Positions 50,321 through 60,617 of a stretch of 64,000 nucleotides of DNA are shown here, in pieces (position 1 is the stretch's first letter; each line of letters starts with the position of its first letter). The notes below the pieces were generated by a model. That model did no database searches and was not told the DNA's origin. It saw only the letters and a list, made by a program, of their open reading frames with translations. Origin of the DNA: Stentor roeselii (lineage: Eukaryota; Ciliophora; Heterotrichea; Heterotrichida; Stentoridae). Position numbers and translations under genes: made by a program. The stretch covers positions 62,001 through 126,000 of the forward strand of contig RSEH01000114.1 in the NCBI GenBank assembly GCA_006503475.1, read 5' to 3'.

Positions 50321-50741
50321 GTAAATAGATATTTATAAAGTCTTGATTAATAGTGTTGTTTTCGGAATTACTAGATTTTTTCAATCAGGAATCTTTTAAA
50401 TATAATGAATTATATCACAAGTAGACCCGACTTTTTGAATAATTACAGTTATTCAAACTGTTTAAAGATTAATAGGGACAGAGTAGCTATCTACTGAGAT
50501 CAGACTAGATTAATCCAATATATTATAAGATTATTAGAGAATTGAAAATATCTAACGATTGAAATAATCTAACGATTGAAATAATCTAACGATTGAAATA
50601 ATCTAACGATTGAAATAATCTAAATAGAGCGACACTTGAAATGATGATTTTCATATAAATATCTCTTATTATATACTTATATATTTCATATAAACTAAAA
50701 TAAACTGCAAAGACTTAAGATTATCACCATTTTGTTTATAA
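50321..50741. other. Spacer of the duplicated unit, copy 2
   Basis: Homologous to 47293-47670 but with four copies of a 17-bp unit. No gene. Confidence 0.7.
50551..50618. repeat. 17-bp tandem repeat, four copies
   Basis: TCTAACGATTGAAATAA is repeated four times without mismatch, plus a partial unit. The homologous site in copy 1 (about 47530) has a single divergent unit, so the expansion is younger than the duplication. Confidence 0.92.
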
Positions 50742-51188
50742 ATGCTAATCTCATCTATCAAGCAACCTGAGAAACCAACTCAAAAGATTCAAAAATCGAT
50801 GCCGACTTTTGCAAGAAAAAAATACAAGAAGTACTTAAAACATCACAGATGGTATCTTCCACTTAACAGTAAAGATTCAAATCCTTTTAATTTAAGACCA
50901 CTTAATGATTTCAAAAGTCAAGAAAAATATAATGATTACCTTATCAAAAGAAATTATATTATTGATATTTTAAGTGTGGCATCTAAGAAAAACTTTAGCA
51001 AGTTTAATTTGAAAAAAGTGGAAGTTGCTCCTGCTGAAGATGCTTTGATTGACACGAAAAATATTTTAAGGAAAAAGAAATTTGGAGAGATGTGCAGGAT
51101 TATAAAAGAAGAGAAAACAGTAAGAAAATTTGAAAATTTTAAATTTCTATCGTGTGATCAAGGAATTTACAATAGTTTATTTAGTTAA
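50742..51188 (+). CDS. Unrecognised basic 148-aa protein, copy B
   Basis: Same length as copy A with no gaps, and about 78 percent identical by eye count. Changes cluster in the middle and both ends are invariant. The frame is intact. Same context: about 420 bp after the 81-aa ORF. No family is recognised. Confidence 0.65.
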   Translation: MLISSIKQPEKPTQKIQKSMPTFARKKYKKYLKHHRWYLPLNSKDSNPFNLRPLNDFKSQEKYNDYLIKRNYIIDILSVASKKNFSKFNLKKVEVAPAEDALIDTKNILRKKKFGEMCRIIKEEKTVRKFENFKFLSCDQGIYNSLFS

Positions 51189-52299
51189 TAAAGAGATTTG
51201 AAAAGTTATATGATTCAATTCAGTAGAAGTCCGAGGATTGAATATTAGATTAATGATTGAAATTTCAGGTTAATCTGCAACTTAATGTCCTGCAATAATT
51301 CTACTTTCCTGAATTTTAGAATCTTTTGTATAGAAAATATATGATAAACTCATATTATTAGTTGATTCATTTCGATTTCTTTATGAGTTGTTAACAACCT
51401 TTAAAATTTTCTATTAGAGCTGCGATAACATCGAAATATTTTACAAAGTGGGTTTCAAAATATTCTAAAATGTCTTTTTTTTCAAAGAGTTAGGATTTTG
51501 GTTTAGATTCTTTTATGTCTTTTTGAAATAGTAGAATTAGAGAGTAAATATTTTTAGATCCAAGGTGTATGGCTTGTTCAGGCAGTACTTTTAAAACTGG
51601 GCTTTGGAATCTATGGTTTGTAGATGGGTTTGATGCTCTAAGATATTTATTATTGATTATGAACTTTTGAGTTTCTGAGATAGGTAAAGAGTTGATTTGT
51701 CACTACTTTGATGTAAAATTAACTAGTTTCAATTAAATTGATTGGAAATTTAAGTCTAATATTATGCAACTTTTCTTCGTTAAAATCTAAGGAATTTGAA
51801 ATTTCAGAAAGTAATCCAACAAAAATATAAAGAATAAAGTCTTCATTATAATACTGAAGATAAGAAGCATCAGAATTTTTAAATATCCAGATTATGCTAA
51901 TTTCGTAATCATATCTTAAAATGTTTAGAAAATAATTGATAAGTTTTTATATTAGAATATATACAGACAAGTGAAGGGTCAAGTAAACAATTGAAAATTC
52001 AGTTTCAAATTAATTAAATAATAATCAACTCAAAGGCCAAAAAAACTACAAATTAGAATTTTTTTATTCAAATCTATGATTCTTTTAAAAGATTATGAAC
52101 TGTCGTTAATCCATAATTTCAAATTCACAATCACTCTATGTTAATAAAACTATTATCGATTATTTTACTGATTTTTAATTAATCCTGAAATGATCGATAT
52201 TCTTTAAATTGATTTTGTTCAAATTTCTTATAAAAACAATTTAGCTAATGATGCTTCTATTATCTATATTTCTAAAAAGTAAATGTAAATAATTTAAGA
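51189..52299. other. Gene-free stretch: duplicated tail, then unique A/T-rich DNA
   Basis: 51222-51660 is the copy-2 version of 48570-49010. From 51660 to 52299 I see no gene, repeat or RNA. Confidence 0.6.
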
Positions 52300-54312
52300 A
52301 TGTCGTGGTTCTATTTAACTTTGAATCTCGCATATACTTCAGACTATAATTGTGAATACGGTACTTTTTACTTAATCGCTGGTGATGGATGCTTCTCATG
52401 CCAGAAATACTTTGGAAATTGCTTGGATTGCACTTTTAATAGATGTATTATATGCAATGAGAGCTATTATTGGAATGAAATAAAATATTCTTGCTTACCT
52501 TGCGAAGTAGGATGTAAATCATGTTTATCCTCAGAAGGAAAAGGTTGCGATTCCTGTTTTAATGGAAACTATCTAATTTATGATGAAACCTTGAAAAAAA
52601 ACAGGTGTGAATCTTGCAATCTATGTGAAAAATGCATCGATAGTAAATGTGTATGCAAACCAGGTCACTCAACTGTTCAATTAGTAACAGGGGTTCTATG
52701 TGTTCCTTGTATGCCTAATTGTAAGAGTTGTCTTGGAGATGGTAAAAATCAATATTGCCTCTCTTGTGAAAGCCCATATTCCTTGATAAATGGTCACTGT
52801 TGTCCTCCAGGTTATTTCTTAAATCTTAAAAACTCAATCTGCCTTCCCTGCAAGTCAAATTGCAAAAGTTGCATTTTAGAAGGTGATCAACAATATTGCC
52901 TCTCTTGTGAGTCTTCCTTCTCCTTGATAAATGGTCACTGTTGTCCTTCAGGTTTTTTCTTAAATCTTAAAAACTCAACTTGCCTTCCCTGCATGCCAAA
53001 CTGCAAAAGTTGCATCGAAGAAGGTGAAGAACAATATTGTCTCTCTTGTGAGTCTTCATTTACTTTGATAAATGGACACTGTTGTCCTCCAGGGTGTTTC
53101 TTATGTCTTAAGAACTCAACTTGCGTTCACTGCATGCCAAACTGCAAAAGTTGCATCGGAGAAGGTGAACAACAATATTGTCTCTCTTGTGAAAGCCCAT
53201 TTTCCTTGATGAATGGGTATTGCTGTCCTCCAGGATATTTTTTATATGTTAAGAATTCAACTTGCCTTCCCTGCATGCCAAACTGCAAAAGTTGCATTTT
53301 AGAAGGTGATCAACAATATTGTCTCTCTTGTGAGTCTTCCTTCACCTTGATAAATGGACACTGTTGTCCTTCAGGGTTTTTCTTATATGTTAAAAACTCA
53401 ACTTGCCTTCCATGCATGCCAAACTGCAAAAGTTGCATCGGAGAAGGTGAGGAACAATATTGTCTCTCTTGTGAGTCTTCATTTACTTTGATAAATGGAC
53501 ACTGTTGTCCTCCAGGGTGTTTCTTATGTCTTAAAAATTCAACCTGCGTTCCCTGCATGCCAAACTGCAAAAGCTGCATTGGAGAAGGTGAGCAACAATT
53601 ATGTCTTAATTGTGAGGAAAATTTTTCTTTGATAAACGGGTATTGCTGCTATCCTAATTGTATTAAATGCTTCCAGAACTCGACTTGTGTATCGACAGTA
53701 TCAGATGAATACTACATAAATGGCAGTACCCCTGCCTCTTGCAATAAGAATGGATGTAAAACCTGTAAAAGTTCCTTCCCAAATCACTGCCTCTCTTGTT
53801 ACTCAGGTTATTATTTAACAAACTCTAATTGTGAGAATTGCTCAAATTCATGCGAGACATGTTCAGACAACTGTCTTACTTGCTCAAAAATAAAAACCAA
53901 TTGCACTTCATGTAAACCTAAATTTTACTTAATTGACTCGAAATGTTGTTCTGAAGGAGATGTATTGATTAACTCTTTATGCTGCCCAAGAGGGTGTCTT
54001 AGATGTGATGAATCTAAAAAATGTTCAGGGTGTGCTGAAGGGTTTATTTTGAATACGAAATATCAGTGTATTGATTGTCCAAAATTCTGCAAGAGCTGTG
54101 TGAAAAGTGAATGTGAATGCTCTTCAGGGATTTACTTTAAAAACTTTTATTATCAGCCTTGTGAAGGACTTTTTTATGGTGTTTATTTTATTATGGGGTT
54201 GATTGCGCTGGGATATTTACTAGTTATTTATGTGTGTAAAGATAAATCGAGAGAAGAAGGAAAAGGACGTTCAAATAGTGTTAGCATACTAGAATTTATC
54301 TTAATTAAGTAG
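52300..54312 (+). CDS. Furin-like Cys-rich membrane protein with 141-bp repeats, 670 aa (family member 3)
   Basis: A short signal peptide (MSWFYLTLNLAYTSD) precedes Cys-rich modules. Seven near-identical 47-residue repeats (CMPNCKSCIGEGEQQYCLSC) cover about residues 135-463. Unique Cys-rich modules and one TM (YGVYFIMGLIALGYLLVIYV) with a basic tail complete it. The C-terminal 130 residues are paralogous to the 39.2-kb gene (CDESKKCSGCAEGFILNTKYQ, CECSSGIYFKNFYYQPC). It would be exposed at the cell surface; the repeats make it prone to length variation. No intron is needed. Confidence 0.87.
   Translation: MSWFYLTLNLAYTSDYNCEYGTFYLIAGDGCFSCQKYFGNCLDCTFNRCIICNESYYWNEIKYSCLPCEVGCKSCLSSEGKGCDSCFNGNYLIYDETLKKNRCESCNLCEKCIDSKCVCKPGHSTVQLVTGVLCVPCMPNCKSCLGDGKNQYCLSCESPYSLINGHCCPPGYFLNLKNSICLPCKSNCKSCILEGDQQYCLSCESSFSLINGHCCPSGFFLNLKNSTCLPCMPNCKSCIEEGEEQYCLSCESSFTLINGHCCPPGCFLCLKNSTCVHCMPNCKSCIGEGEQQYCLSCESPFSLMNGYCCPPGYFLYVKNSTCLPCMPNCKSCILEGDQQYCLSCESSFTLINGHCCPSGFFLYVKNSTCLPCMPNCKSCIGEGEEQYCLSCESSFTLINGHCCPPGCFLCLKNSTCVPCMPNCKSCIGEGEQQLCLNCEENFSLINGYCCYPNCIKCFQNSTCVSTVSDEYYINGSTPASCNKNGCKTCKSSFPNHCLSCYSGYYLTNSNCENCSNSCETCSDNCLTCSKIKTNCTSCKPKFYLIDSKCCSEGDVLINSLCCPRGCLRCDESKKCSGCAEGFILNTKYQCIDCPKFCKSCVKSECECSSGIYFKNFYYQPCEGLFYGVYFIMGLIALGYLLVIYVCKDKSREEGKGRSNSVSILEFILIK
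52702..53688 (+). repeat. Seven exact-period 141-bp units with a 423-bp higher-order pattern
   Basis: Units begin at 52702, 52843, 52984, 53125, 53266, 53407 and 53548. By amino-acid markers units 2, 3 and 4 pair with 5, 6 and 7: ILEGDQQ with CCPSGFF; EGEEQ with CCPPGCFLCL; then V.CMPN with IGEGEQQ. A 3-unit block was therefore duplicated as a whole. Confidence 0.92.
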
Positions 54313-56046
54313 TTTAAAATAGTTGAGAGAATACTAGGTTAGTTTCTACCTTGGATAAATGCTATCTTTACAATTATTTGTATTAAGTAATTTATAAGAT
54401 CTGCATACAAGTTTATAATTATTTTAAAGAATATGGAAATAATGAAAAGTTGAAAGTATCTTAGTTCTTGATATTATATAAAATAATATGGAATTTTAGT
54501 TAAACGAACATAAAATTTATGAATCTCATTTTAATCTATCCAGGTTCAAAAGATTTAAATTATTTATTCATAATTTTCGATAGTTTAAATCATGATTCTT
54601 ACTTGTGAATAGGATTTAACTCGTATTTCGGAATGAGTTGTTGTTTTAAATAATTCATTGCTAGATTGATAGCTGATAAATTTAGTATATTTGTATAAAC
54701 CTCGAATTGAACTTGCATCACAACTACTTGGTAAAACCACCGATTTAGCTAATTCATGAATGTTACAATTTTCAAATTGAAGTAGAAATTTTATAGACCT
54801 CTAGAGTCTTCAATACCGGAGTTTCTTGTTTATAAAACTTTATTTTTTTTAATGAATTTCTTGGGCAGTCGTTAATAACACTTTGAATTACTTAAATTAA
54901 TCCTCAGTAAAGTATACAGTAAACTTGATTATATCTAAACACTGAAAGATTACAATATTGAGCAATCATAACCAATAATTTTCTTAATTTTAAATAAAAT
55001 TATTTAAGAAAATTGATAAATTTTAGTAGATTTTTTATATGACTATAAATTTTATCAGAGTGCTAAAATGGAAATGTTATCTTCAAAAACTTGAAATTTA
55101 CCCAAAATAGTATACATCTTTTATGATAAACCTTTTGGTTCAAATCAATCCCTTTAGTATTTAGGATTAACAGAGGAATCAAAAATAAGGATTATAACAA
55201 TAAATATATTTTCTAAATGATCTCTTTGTATTACAATACTTGCTAATTTTCTCAAGAATAATCGGGTTGATAGTCATTAAATAAGCATCTTAGATATTGC
55301 TGCTTTATTTTAAAACAGCTACAAATCCAGTTGCCCAATAAACTAAGAGAGTTCTCGAAATTATTAAATATGTAAAATTCCAGTAATCAATTAGTAATTA
55401 CTAATATTTCATGTAATTTAAAATTTTTATTATTTAAAATTTTAAATGAAGTCTTAACTTGAAATAAATCTATATGAAATTCATATTTCTTGACTTAAAA
55501 TTTTCAATAGACTTTTTGATTAGCACTGATATGATGAGTGATTAAGAAAAATTTCAATAGAATGACTTTCTTATTCATTTATAATTAATACTAAAGCAGG
55601 ATTTTTTCATAAAATTTATTTTCATTATAAAGTAATTTTAAAACAGTAAAGATGAACTGCTCTTTAAAAATTTCTATTTCCAATTGACTGAAAAGTCATT
55701 GAGTAAGTTCAAGATTTCATTTAAATTCTGATATTTCTTGGTAAATAATCCTTTATTTAAACAAAGTAAAAAACTCAAAAAATTCCAAAATTTTAAAAAA
55801 TCACTAAATTCCTACATCTAAATCTTCCATATCACAATTTCTAAGAGAATGGATTCAACTCAAAAGACAATTTCAATAATTTGCAGAAAATGACTTTAAA
55901 AAATACATCTAATGTACCAAATTAATAACTAAATAAACGATTCCATTATCAACCGATATTAAAATCCTTTAAATCCTTTCTGATATAACTCCATAATTTC
56001 CAACTAATCTTAAACCCTTTTAAACCATTCCAATTATCTACCTAAA
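54313..56046. other. 1.7-kb A/T-rich gene-free stretch
   Basis: There is no coding-like frame on either strand, and no tRNA or repeat family. GGTTCAAATCAATCC near 55137 resembles a tRNA B box but lacks an acceptor stem and A box. Confidence 0.6.
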
Positions 56047-57252
56047 CTAATAAAAAGTCCTTTGATCTCTAATCCAAACTTTCCTAACTCCAAAAGCTGC
56101 GACTGCCACAATTCCAAGAACAACCATTCCAGCAGTCGAAACAGAATTTTCACTGACAATCGGAGTTTCTTTCTTCAACGCTGTCGGCTGTGGGCATGTT
56201 TTAGTAGAAAAGTCTGAACTGAGTTTACAAACACAAAGTCCATAAGCGCAATGACTGCATGTTGAAGGACACTCGTTACACTTATCATCTTGATACAGGT
56301 ACCCGACTTTACAACCCAAGCAAGAATTTATCTTATCACAGGAAGTGCAGAATTTTCCACAACAGCTTCCGTCTATCAAGTATTTTCCGGTTGGACAAGT
56401 ACTGCAAACTCCTGGAACTTGACAACTTCCACAGCTGGTAGGACAGACGATGCAGGTACCGTTGAGTAGTTGGTAACCTGTTGAACAGACGTCGCAAGTG
56501 TTGGAGTTACTGCATTTGGAACATCCTTCGATACATTTTGAACAAATCGGGCCATCAAGCCAAAAACCATCATTACAGGTGGCACAGACTCCTTCTTTAC
56601 AACTAGAACAATCACCTGGGCAACTCTCGCAAGCACCTTGAGAAAGGAATTTTCCATCAGGGCAATTAGTGCAGGTCTTATCAGATAAGCAACCCTTACA
56701 TGAGGCAGGACAGCACTGTGCTCCATCAAAAACCAGGTCATCCTTGCATTGATTACAGGCTCCAGGGCCTGAGCAAGAATTGCAATTATCAATGCACTGT
56801 GTACAGTTTCCATTAGTCTCGAGATATAGCCCAGAATTGCAAGAAGTGCAAGAAATTGGTGAAGAGCAAACATCACAACCTTCTCCACAGTCTTGACAAA
56901 CTTTACTTTGATCGAGATACAATCCTGAAGCACAGCTTTGGCAAAAGTTTGACTTGCATAGAGTGCAATCACTTGGACAAGGTTCACATGATTTTTTGGA
57001 GTTTAAAATGAAGTTATCTTGGCAAGTATTGCATCCTAAAGTCGAGCAATCGATGCATGATGTGCAAGGCCTGCAAATCAACTTGACTTTGTCCCATTTG
57101 AGTCCCGGCTTACACTCACTACAAGTTTTTGATGAAGTGCAGGAATTGCAGTCTGTAGCACAAGGACTGCAGGTTCCTTTAGAATTAGTATAATACCCTG
57201 GTTTACATGCAGAGAGTGCAGCAGGGATGAGAAAGGCTAGTACAAATAACAT
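56047..57252 (-). CDS. Furin-like Cys-rich membrane protein, 401 aa (family member 4)
   Basis: A signal peptide (MLFVLAFLIPAALSA) is followed by about 340 residues of CxxC furin-like modules (CATDCNSCTSSKTCSECKPG, CSGPGACNQC, CPGDCSSCKEGVCATC). One TM (GMVVLGIVAVAAFGVRKVW) and an RDQRTFY tail follow. The repeats are more diverged from each other than in member 3. The start follows GATTATAA directly. Nearest relatives in the window are the other Cys-rich genes; the C-terminus is distinct from members 1 and 3. Confidence 0.87.
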   Translation of the reverse strand: MLFVLAFLIPAALSACKPGYYTNSKGTCSPCATDCNSCTSSKTCSECKPGLKWDKVKLICRPCTSCIDCSTLGCNTCQDNFILNSKKSCEPCPSDCTLCKSNFCQSCASGLYLDQSKVCQDCGEGCDVCSSPISCTSCNSGLYLETNGNCTQCIDNCNSCSGPGACNQCKDDLVFDGAQCCPASCKGCLSDKTCTNCPDGKFLSQGACESCPGDCSSCKEGVCATCNDGFWLDGPICSKCIEGCSKCSNSNTCDVCSTGYQLLNGTCIVCPTSCGSCQVPGVCSTCPTGKYLIDGSCCGKFCTSCDKINSCLGCKVGYLYQDDKCNECPSTCSHCAYGLCVCKLSSDFSTKTCPQPTALKKETPIVSENSVSTAGMVVLGIVAVAAFGVRKVWIRDQRTFY

Positions 57253-57430
57253 TTATAATCGAATTCGTCCACAGAAAAATGGTTGGCTAACTTTCAATCA
57301 AATAGAAATCCATCTAGACTTAGAAAGAATATTTTTAAATGATCTATGACCATTAGATGTGTGGATATACTATTCATTAGGTCTTTCATTTTTTACCTTT
57401 AATTTTACTTCAAATCTTTAACTAACTAAA

Positions 57431-59509
57431 CTAGTTGCTTTTCAGCAAACCAGTTCTCATTGAGCTTTCACCTAGAAGTACTTGTTGACCAGATTTTCTT
57501 GAGAATATCGTTGAAAACACTAAAATTGCACTTATAGCAATTAACGCGTAAATCAAAATATTCGAGTCATTTTGAGAACCATCTTTATCCTCAAAAGTAA
57601 AGGTTTGATCTTTATTCATCTCTAACGGTTCGAACTTGCTCGAAACTAAGCCAGTTGTATTTGTGGCTTGATTAGGATCACAGATACATAGGCCATATTC
57701 ACAACTTTTACAAAGTGCAGGACATGTGATGCATCTACCTTCAAAAAAGAAAAAACCTTTATTGCAGCCTGTGCAAGTTTGGTCTTCGGTGCAAGAATTA
57801 CAGTTGGCAGAACAACACTTTCCATTTATCAAATTCATTCCTTCTGCACAAGTTTCACAAATATCATAAGAAGCAGGGCAAGTTTTACACCTATTTATGC
57901 ATTTATCACATAAATTAGATGTTAAAGCAAACCCATCGTAGCATTTAGAACATGCTGTATTATCAGTGCATTTGTCGCATCCTTCTAAACAAGGTTTGCA
58001 TAAGTTATTTGAAAGGTAGAAACCTGACTTACACTGACAAACACCTCCGTTGCAGCTATCACAGAAACTCGGACAGGTAATACACTCAGAATTGCTCAAG
58101 TAAAACGTATCTTTGCAACTAAGACACTCTCCTGAATCCGTACAAGAACTGCAGCTAGTTTTACAACATTTAGACCCGATTAATTCTAATCCAGACGCAC
58201 AACTTCCACAGGTTAACAACGTACCTGAACAAGTCAGGCAGTTCCCTTGACAAGGTTCACAAGCTCCGTTGATCATAGCGTAACCAGCAGCACATGTGGA
58301 GCAGCTGTTTCCATTTGTGCAGGTGGCGCATTTAGATTGACAAGAATTACAAGTAAAGCTCTGATAATAAAACCCATCTTTGCATTCGCATAGGCCGTTT
58401 GAACACTTTTTGCATGTTGATGGGCAGGTTACACAGGCGGATTCACTGTTTAGTAAATAGGTCTCTTCACATCCAGAACATTTACCAATATCATCGCAAC
58501 CAGTGCAAGTTGTTGAACAGCATTTATCATTGATCAACTTCTTATCACTATTACATGCTGTGCATTTTGTTGCTGAATTCGAACACGTTTTGCAGTTACC
58601 TGAACAATTTTCACAAGTTCTTTGACAAGTTTGGCAGTCTGGGTTGGTTAGGAATTGATTTCCAGCGCAACCAGTGCAAGATAAGACTGGTGAAGTTTGA
58701 CATGTATGGCACCCAATATTAGAGCAAGGTGTGCATAGTCCATTAGATACGTAGTATGAGCTCGAAACACAGCTAACACATTTATAGTTTTGACATTGAC
58801 TGCACTCATTATTAGGGCATTGATAGCATGCTCCGTTACCTCCTAGATAATAGCCAGTTGAAGATTGACAAACTGTGCATTTTGCGGAAGTATCACATTC
58901 TACACAATTAAAGCTGGTAGGGCAGCATCTATTGTTAATAAGATTATATCCAGAGGAGCACAAATTACAAACTTGATTGACACCTTCGCCTGCGCACTGA
59001 TAACAGCCAGCCATACAAGGAACACACCTTGAATATGGGCTATTTCCTATCTGAGTATGTCCCTGTTTACAAGTGCATACACCATTTTGACAATAAGCAC
59101 AAACAGTCAAATCACACTCTTTACATTGTATATTTCAATAATAGTTATCATAAGCCAGCATGTACCCATACAAGCACATTCTACAGTTAGTTCCACGCAC
59201 ATCACAATCAGAGCACCCAGTTTTGCAAGTTTGACATGATCTAAAATTGTGACTAAAAGTAGTACCAGCATAACATTCAGAGCAGCCATCAGGACTAATA
59301 CAACTGCTGCACTGATAAGGGCAAGCCAAGCAATTAGCCCCAACAACAGCATAACCTCGATCACACTGAATACAAGCGTCAATTCTGCAATCGGCACAAT
59401 TGCTGTACCTACTTCTGCATAACTCACAATTCCCACTCCATGTATAATACCCGGAAGGGCAGTTCGAGTCAGAAGCTAAGGCAAAATTCAGAATTAATGT
59501 TAGCCACAT
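57431..59509 (-). CDS. Furin-like Cys-rich membrane protein interrupted by one in-frame TGA (family member 5)
   Basis: A signal peptide (MWLTLILNFALAS) starts a 692-codon Cys-rich frame that ends in a TM (SNILIYALIAISAILVFSTIF) and a short tail. A single TGA at 59137-59135, about codon 125, interrupts LAYDNYY and NIQCKECDLTVC. Both sides are in the same frame and fully family-like, and no GT lies close enough upstream to place a 15- or 16-nt intron there. Either a recent nonsense mutation, UGA read-through, or a sequence error is present. The N-terminal 120 residues are paralogous to members 1 and 3. Confidence 0.78.
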
Positions 59510-60617
59510 TTATTATAAGGTTATTCAAAAATTTGATAGAAATTTAAAATAATTTAATGGATTTTGATTAAGGTTTTCGCAGGTAAGATTCAAAGATAAT
59601 TTTTTTTTTTGGGTTGGTAGATGGAGGGGAATTGACCTTTGTGGAATTTTTTTAGTTTTATGATTCAATCGGTTTGGAATTTGGATCAGATTGTGAGTTT
59701 TATACTGGAATCGTCGGAAGATAGCTAAGAGACCATATTTTTAATGGTATAAATTTGGGGAATCTTAGGGAAGAGAGTTTATAATATCAGTTATTTAGAG
59801 TAGAGTTGATCAGAATTTTTTTGGAAAATTTTATGATTTGTGTTTCTTTTATTATATATTTGAAATTTTTACAAAAAGTGAGTATGATTTTTATAAACCT
59901 ATTTTATCGAGAGTTTAGTATGTATTAGATGATTTTAAAATTTTCAGCACTGAAGGAATATATGGGCTTAATCGGGCATTCAGTAATATGAAGACTTCGG
60001 AGATTAATTTTTAATATTAGAAGCTGTAAATACTCAATTCCTATTCTAGTTTATCACCTAAAAGACATTTTCTTTCAGAATATATATATCGACATAATTT
60101 TTCAAAGGATTATAAAACCTTTTAAAATTGTCTAAGTAGCAGTACTCATTAAAAGTATTTAGATATCATCTTCAGCAGTAAAATCTAAAATTTCAAAATC
60201 CGAATCCATTATTCATGCGAAAAAAAAAATGATCCTACTCATCATTCATTGTATATGCCTAGCTATTTAAGCATAATTTTTTCATAAGCTTTTAAACTTT
60301 CCACAAATAACCCTCGTAATTTAACTTATGGTACCTTACTTGCCATTTAAAATTCTAATTTCTCTATTCAATATTTAAGAAAATGAAAAACCTCCAATAT
60401 ACCTAACAAAAATTAATTCAACCCCAAGCTACTCATTTCCATCAGCCAATACCCTTATTCCCCAAATTAAACTTCACCTTCTTCAAAATCCCAAAATTCC
60501 AGTTTTCAAAATCTGATAATTCTAAAATTAACCCTCCTCAATCCGCAAAAAACCCTTTTCTCCAAAACTTCAAACAATTTTTCTAAAATTCCCAAAAAAT
60601 TCACTAAAACTAATCAT
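59510..60617. other. Divergent 1.1-kb gene-free region with strongly opposite base skews
   Basis: Left of centre the plus strand is G-rich and C-poor (59520-59720). The last 190 bases before 60618 are C-rich and nearly G-free: 60481-60540 has about 16 C and 2 G, and 60541-60600 about 16 C and 1 G. No gene, repeat or RNA was recognised. Confidence 0.65.

Larger units (their letters stand above)
46640..51660 (+). repeat. Tandem segmental duplication (46640-49010 and 49668-51660)
   Basis: Both units carry, in order: the last TM exons of the large surface gene, the 15-nt intron, the 81-aa ORF, a spacer, the 148-aa ORF and a common tail. Between the units, 49012-49385 is a fragment of the 147-bp Cys-rich repeats. 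The original duplication therefore probably covered the whole large gene and then lost its middle. Confidence 0.85.

Noticed and set aside
52702-53688. Regular repeats that might suggest a CRISPR-like array
   Set aside because: Units are entirely coding, contiguous without spacers, and Cys-rich in one frame.
55130-55160. Possible tRNA B box
   Set aside because: No A box, acceptor stem or CCA-side pairing could be found around it.
57431-59110. A separate Cys-rich gene starting at 59110
   Set aside because: The start would be TTG in the middle of a Cys-rich module. It is in the same frame as the secreted N-terminus upstream, separated by one TGA.
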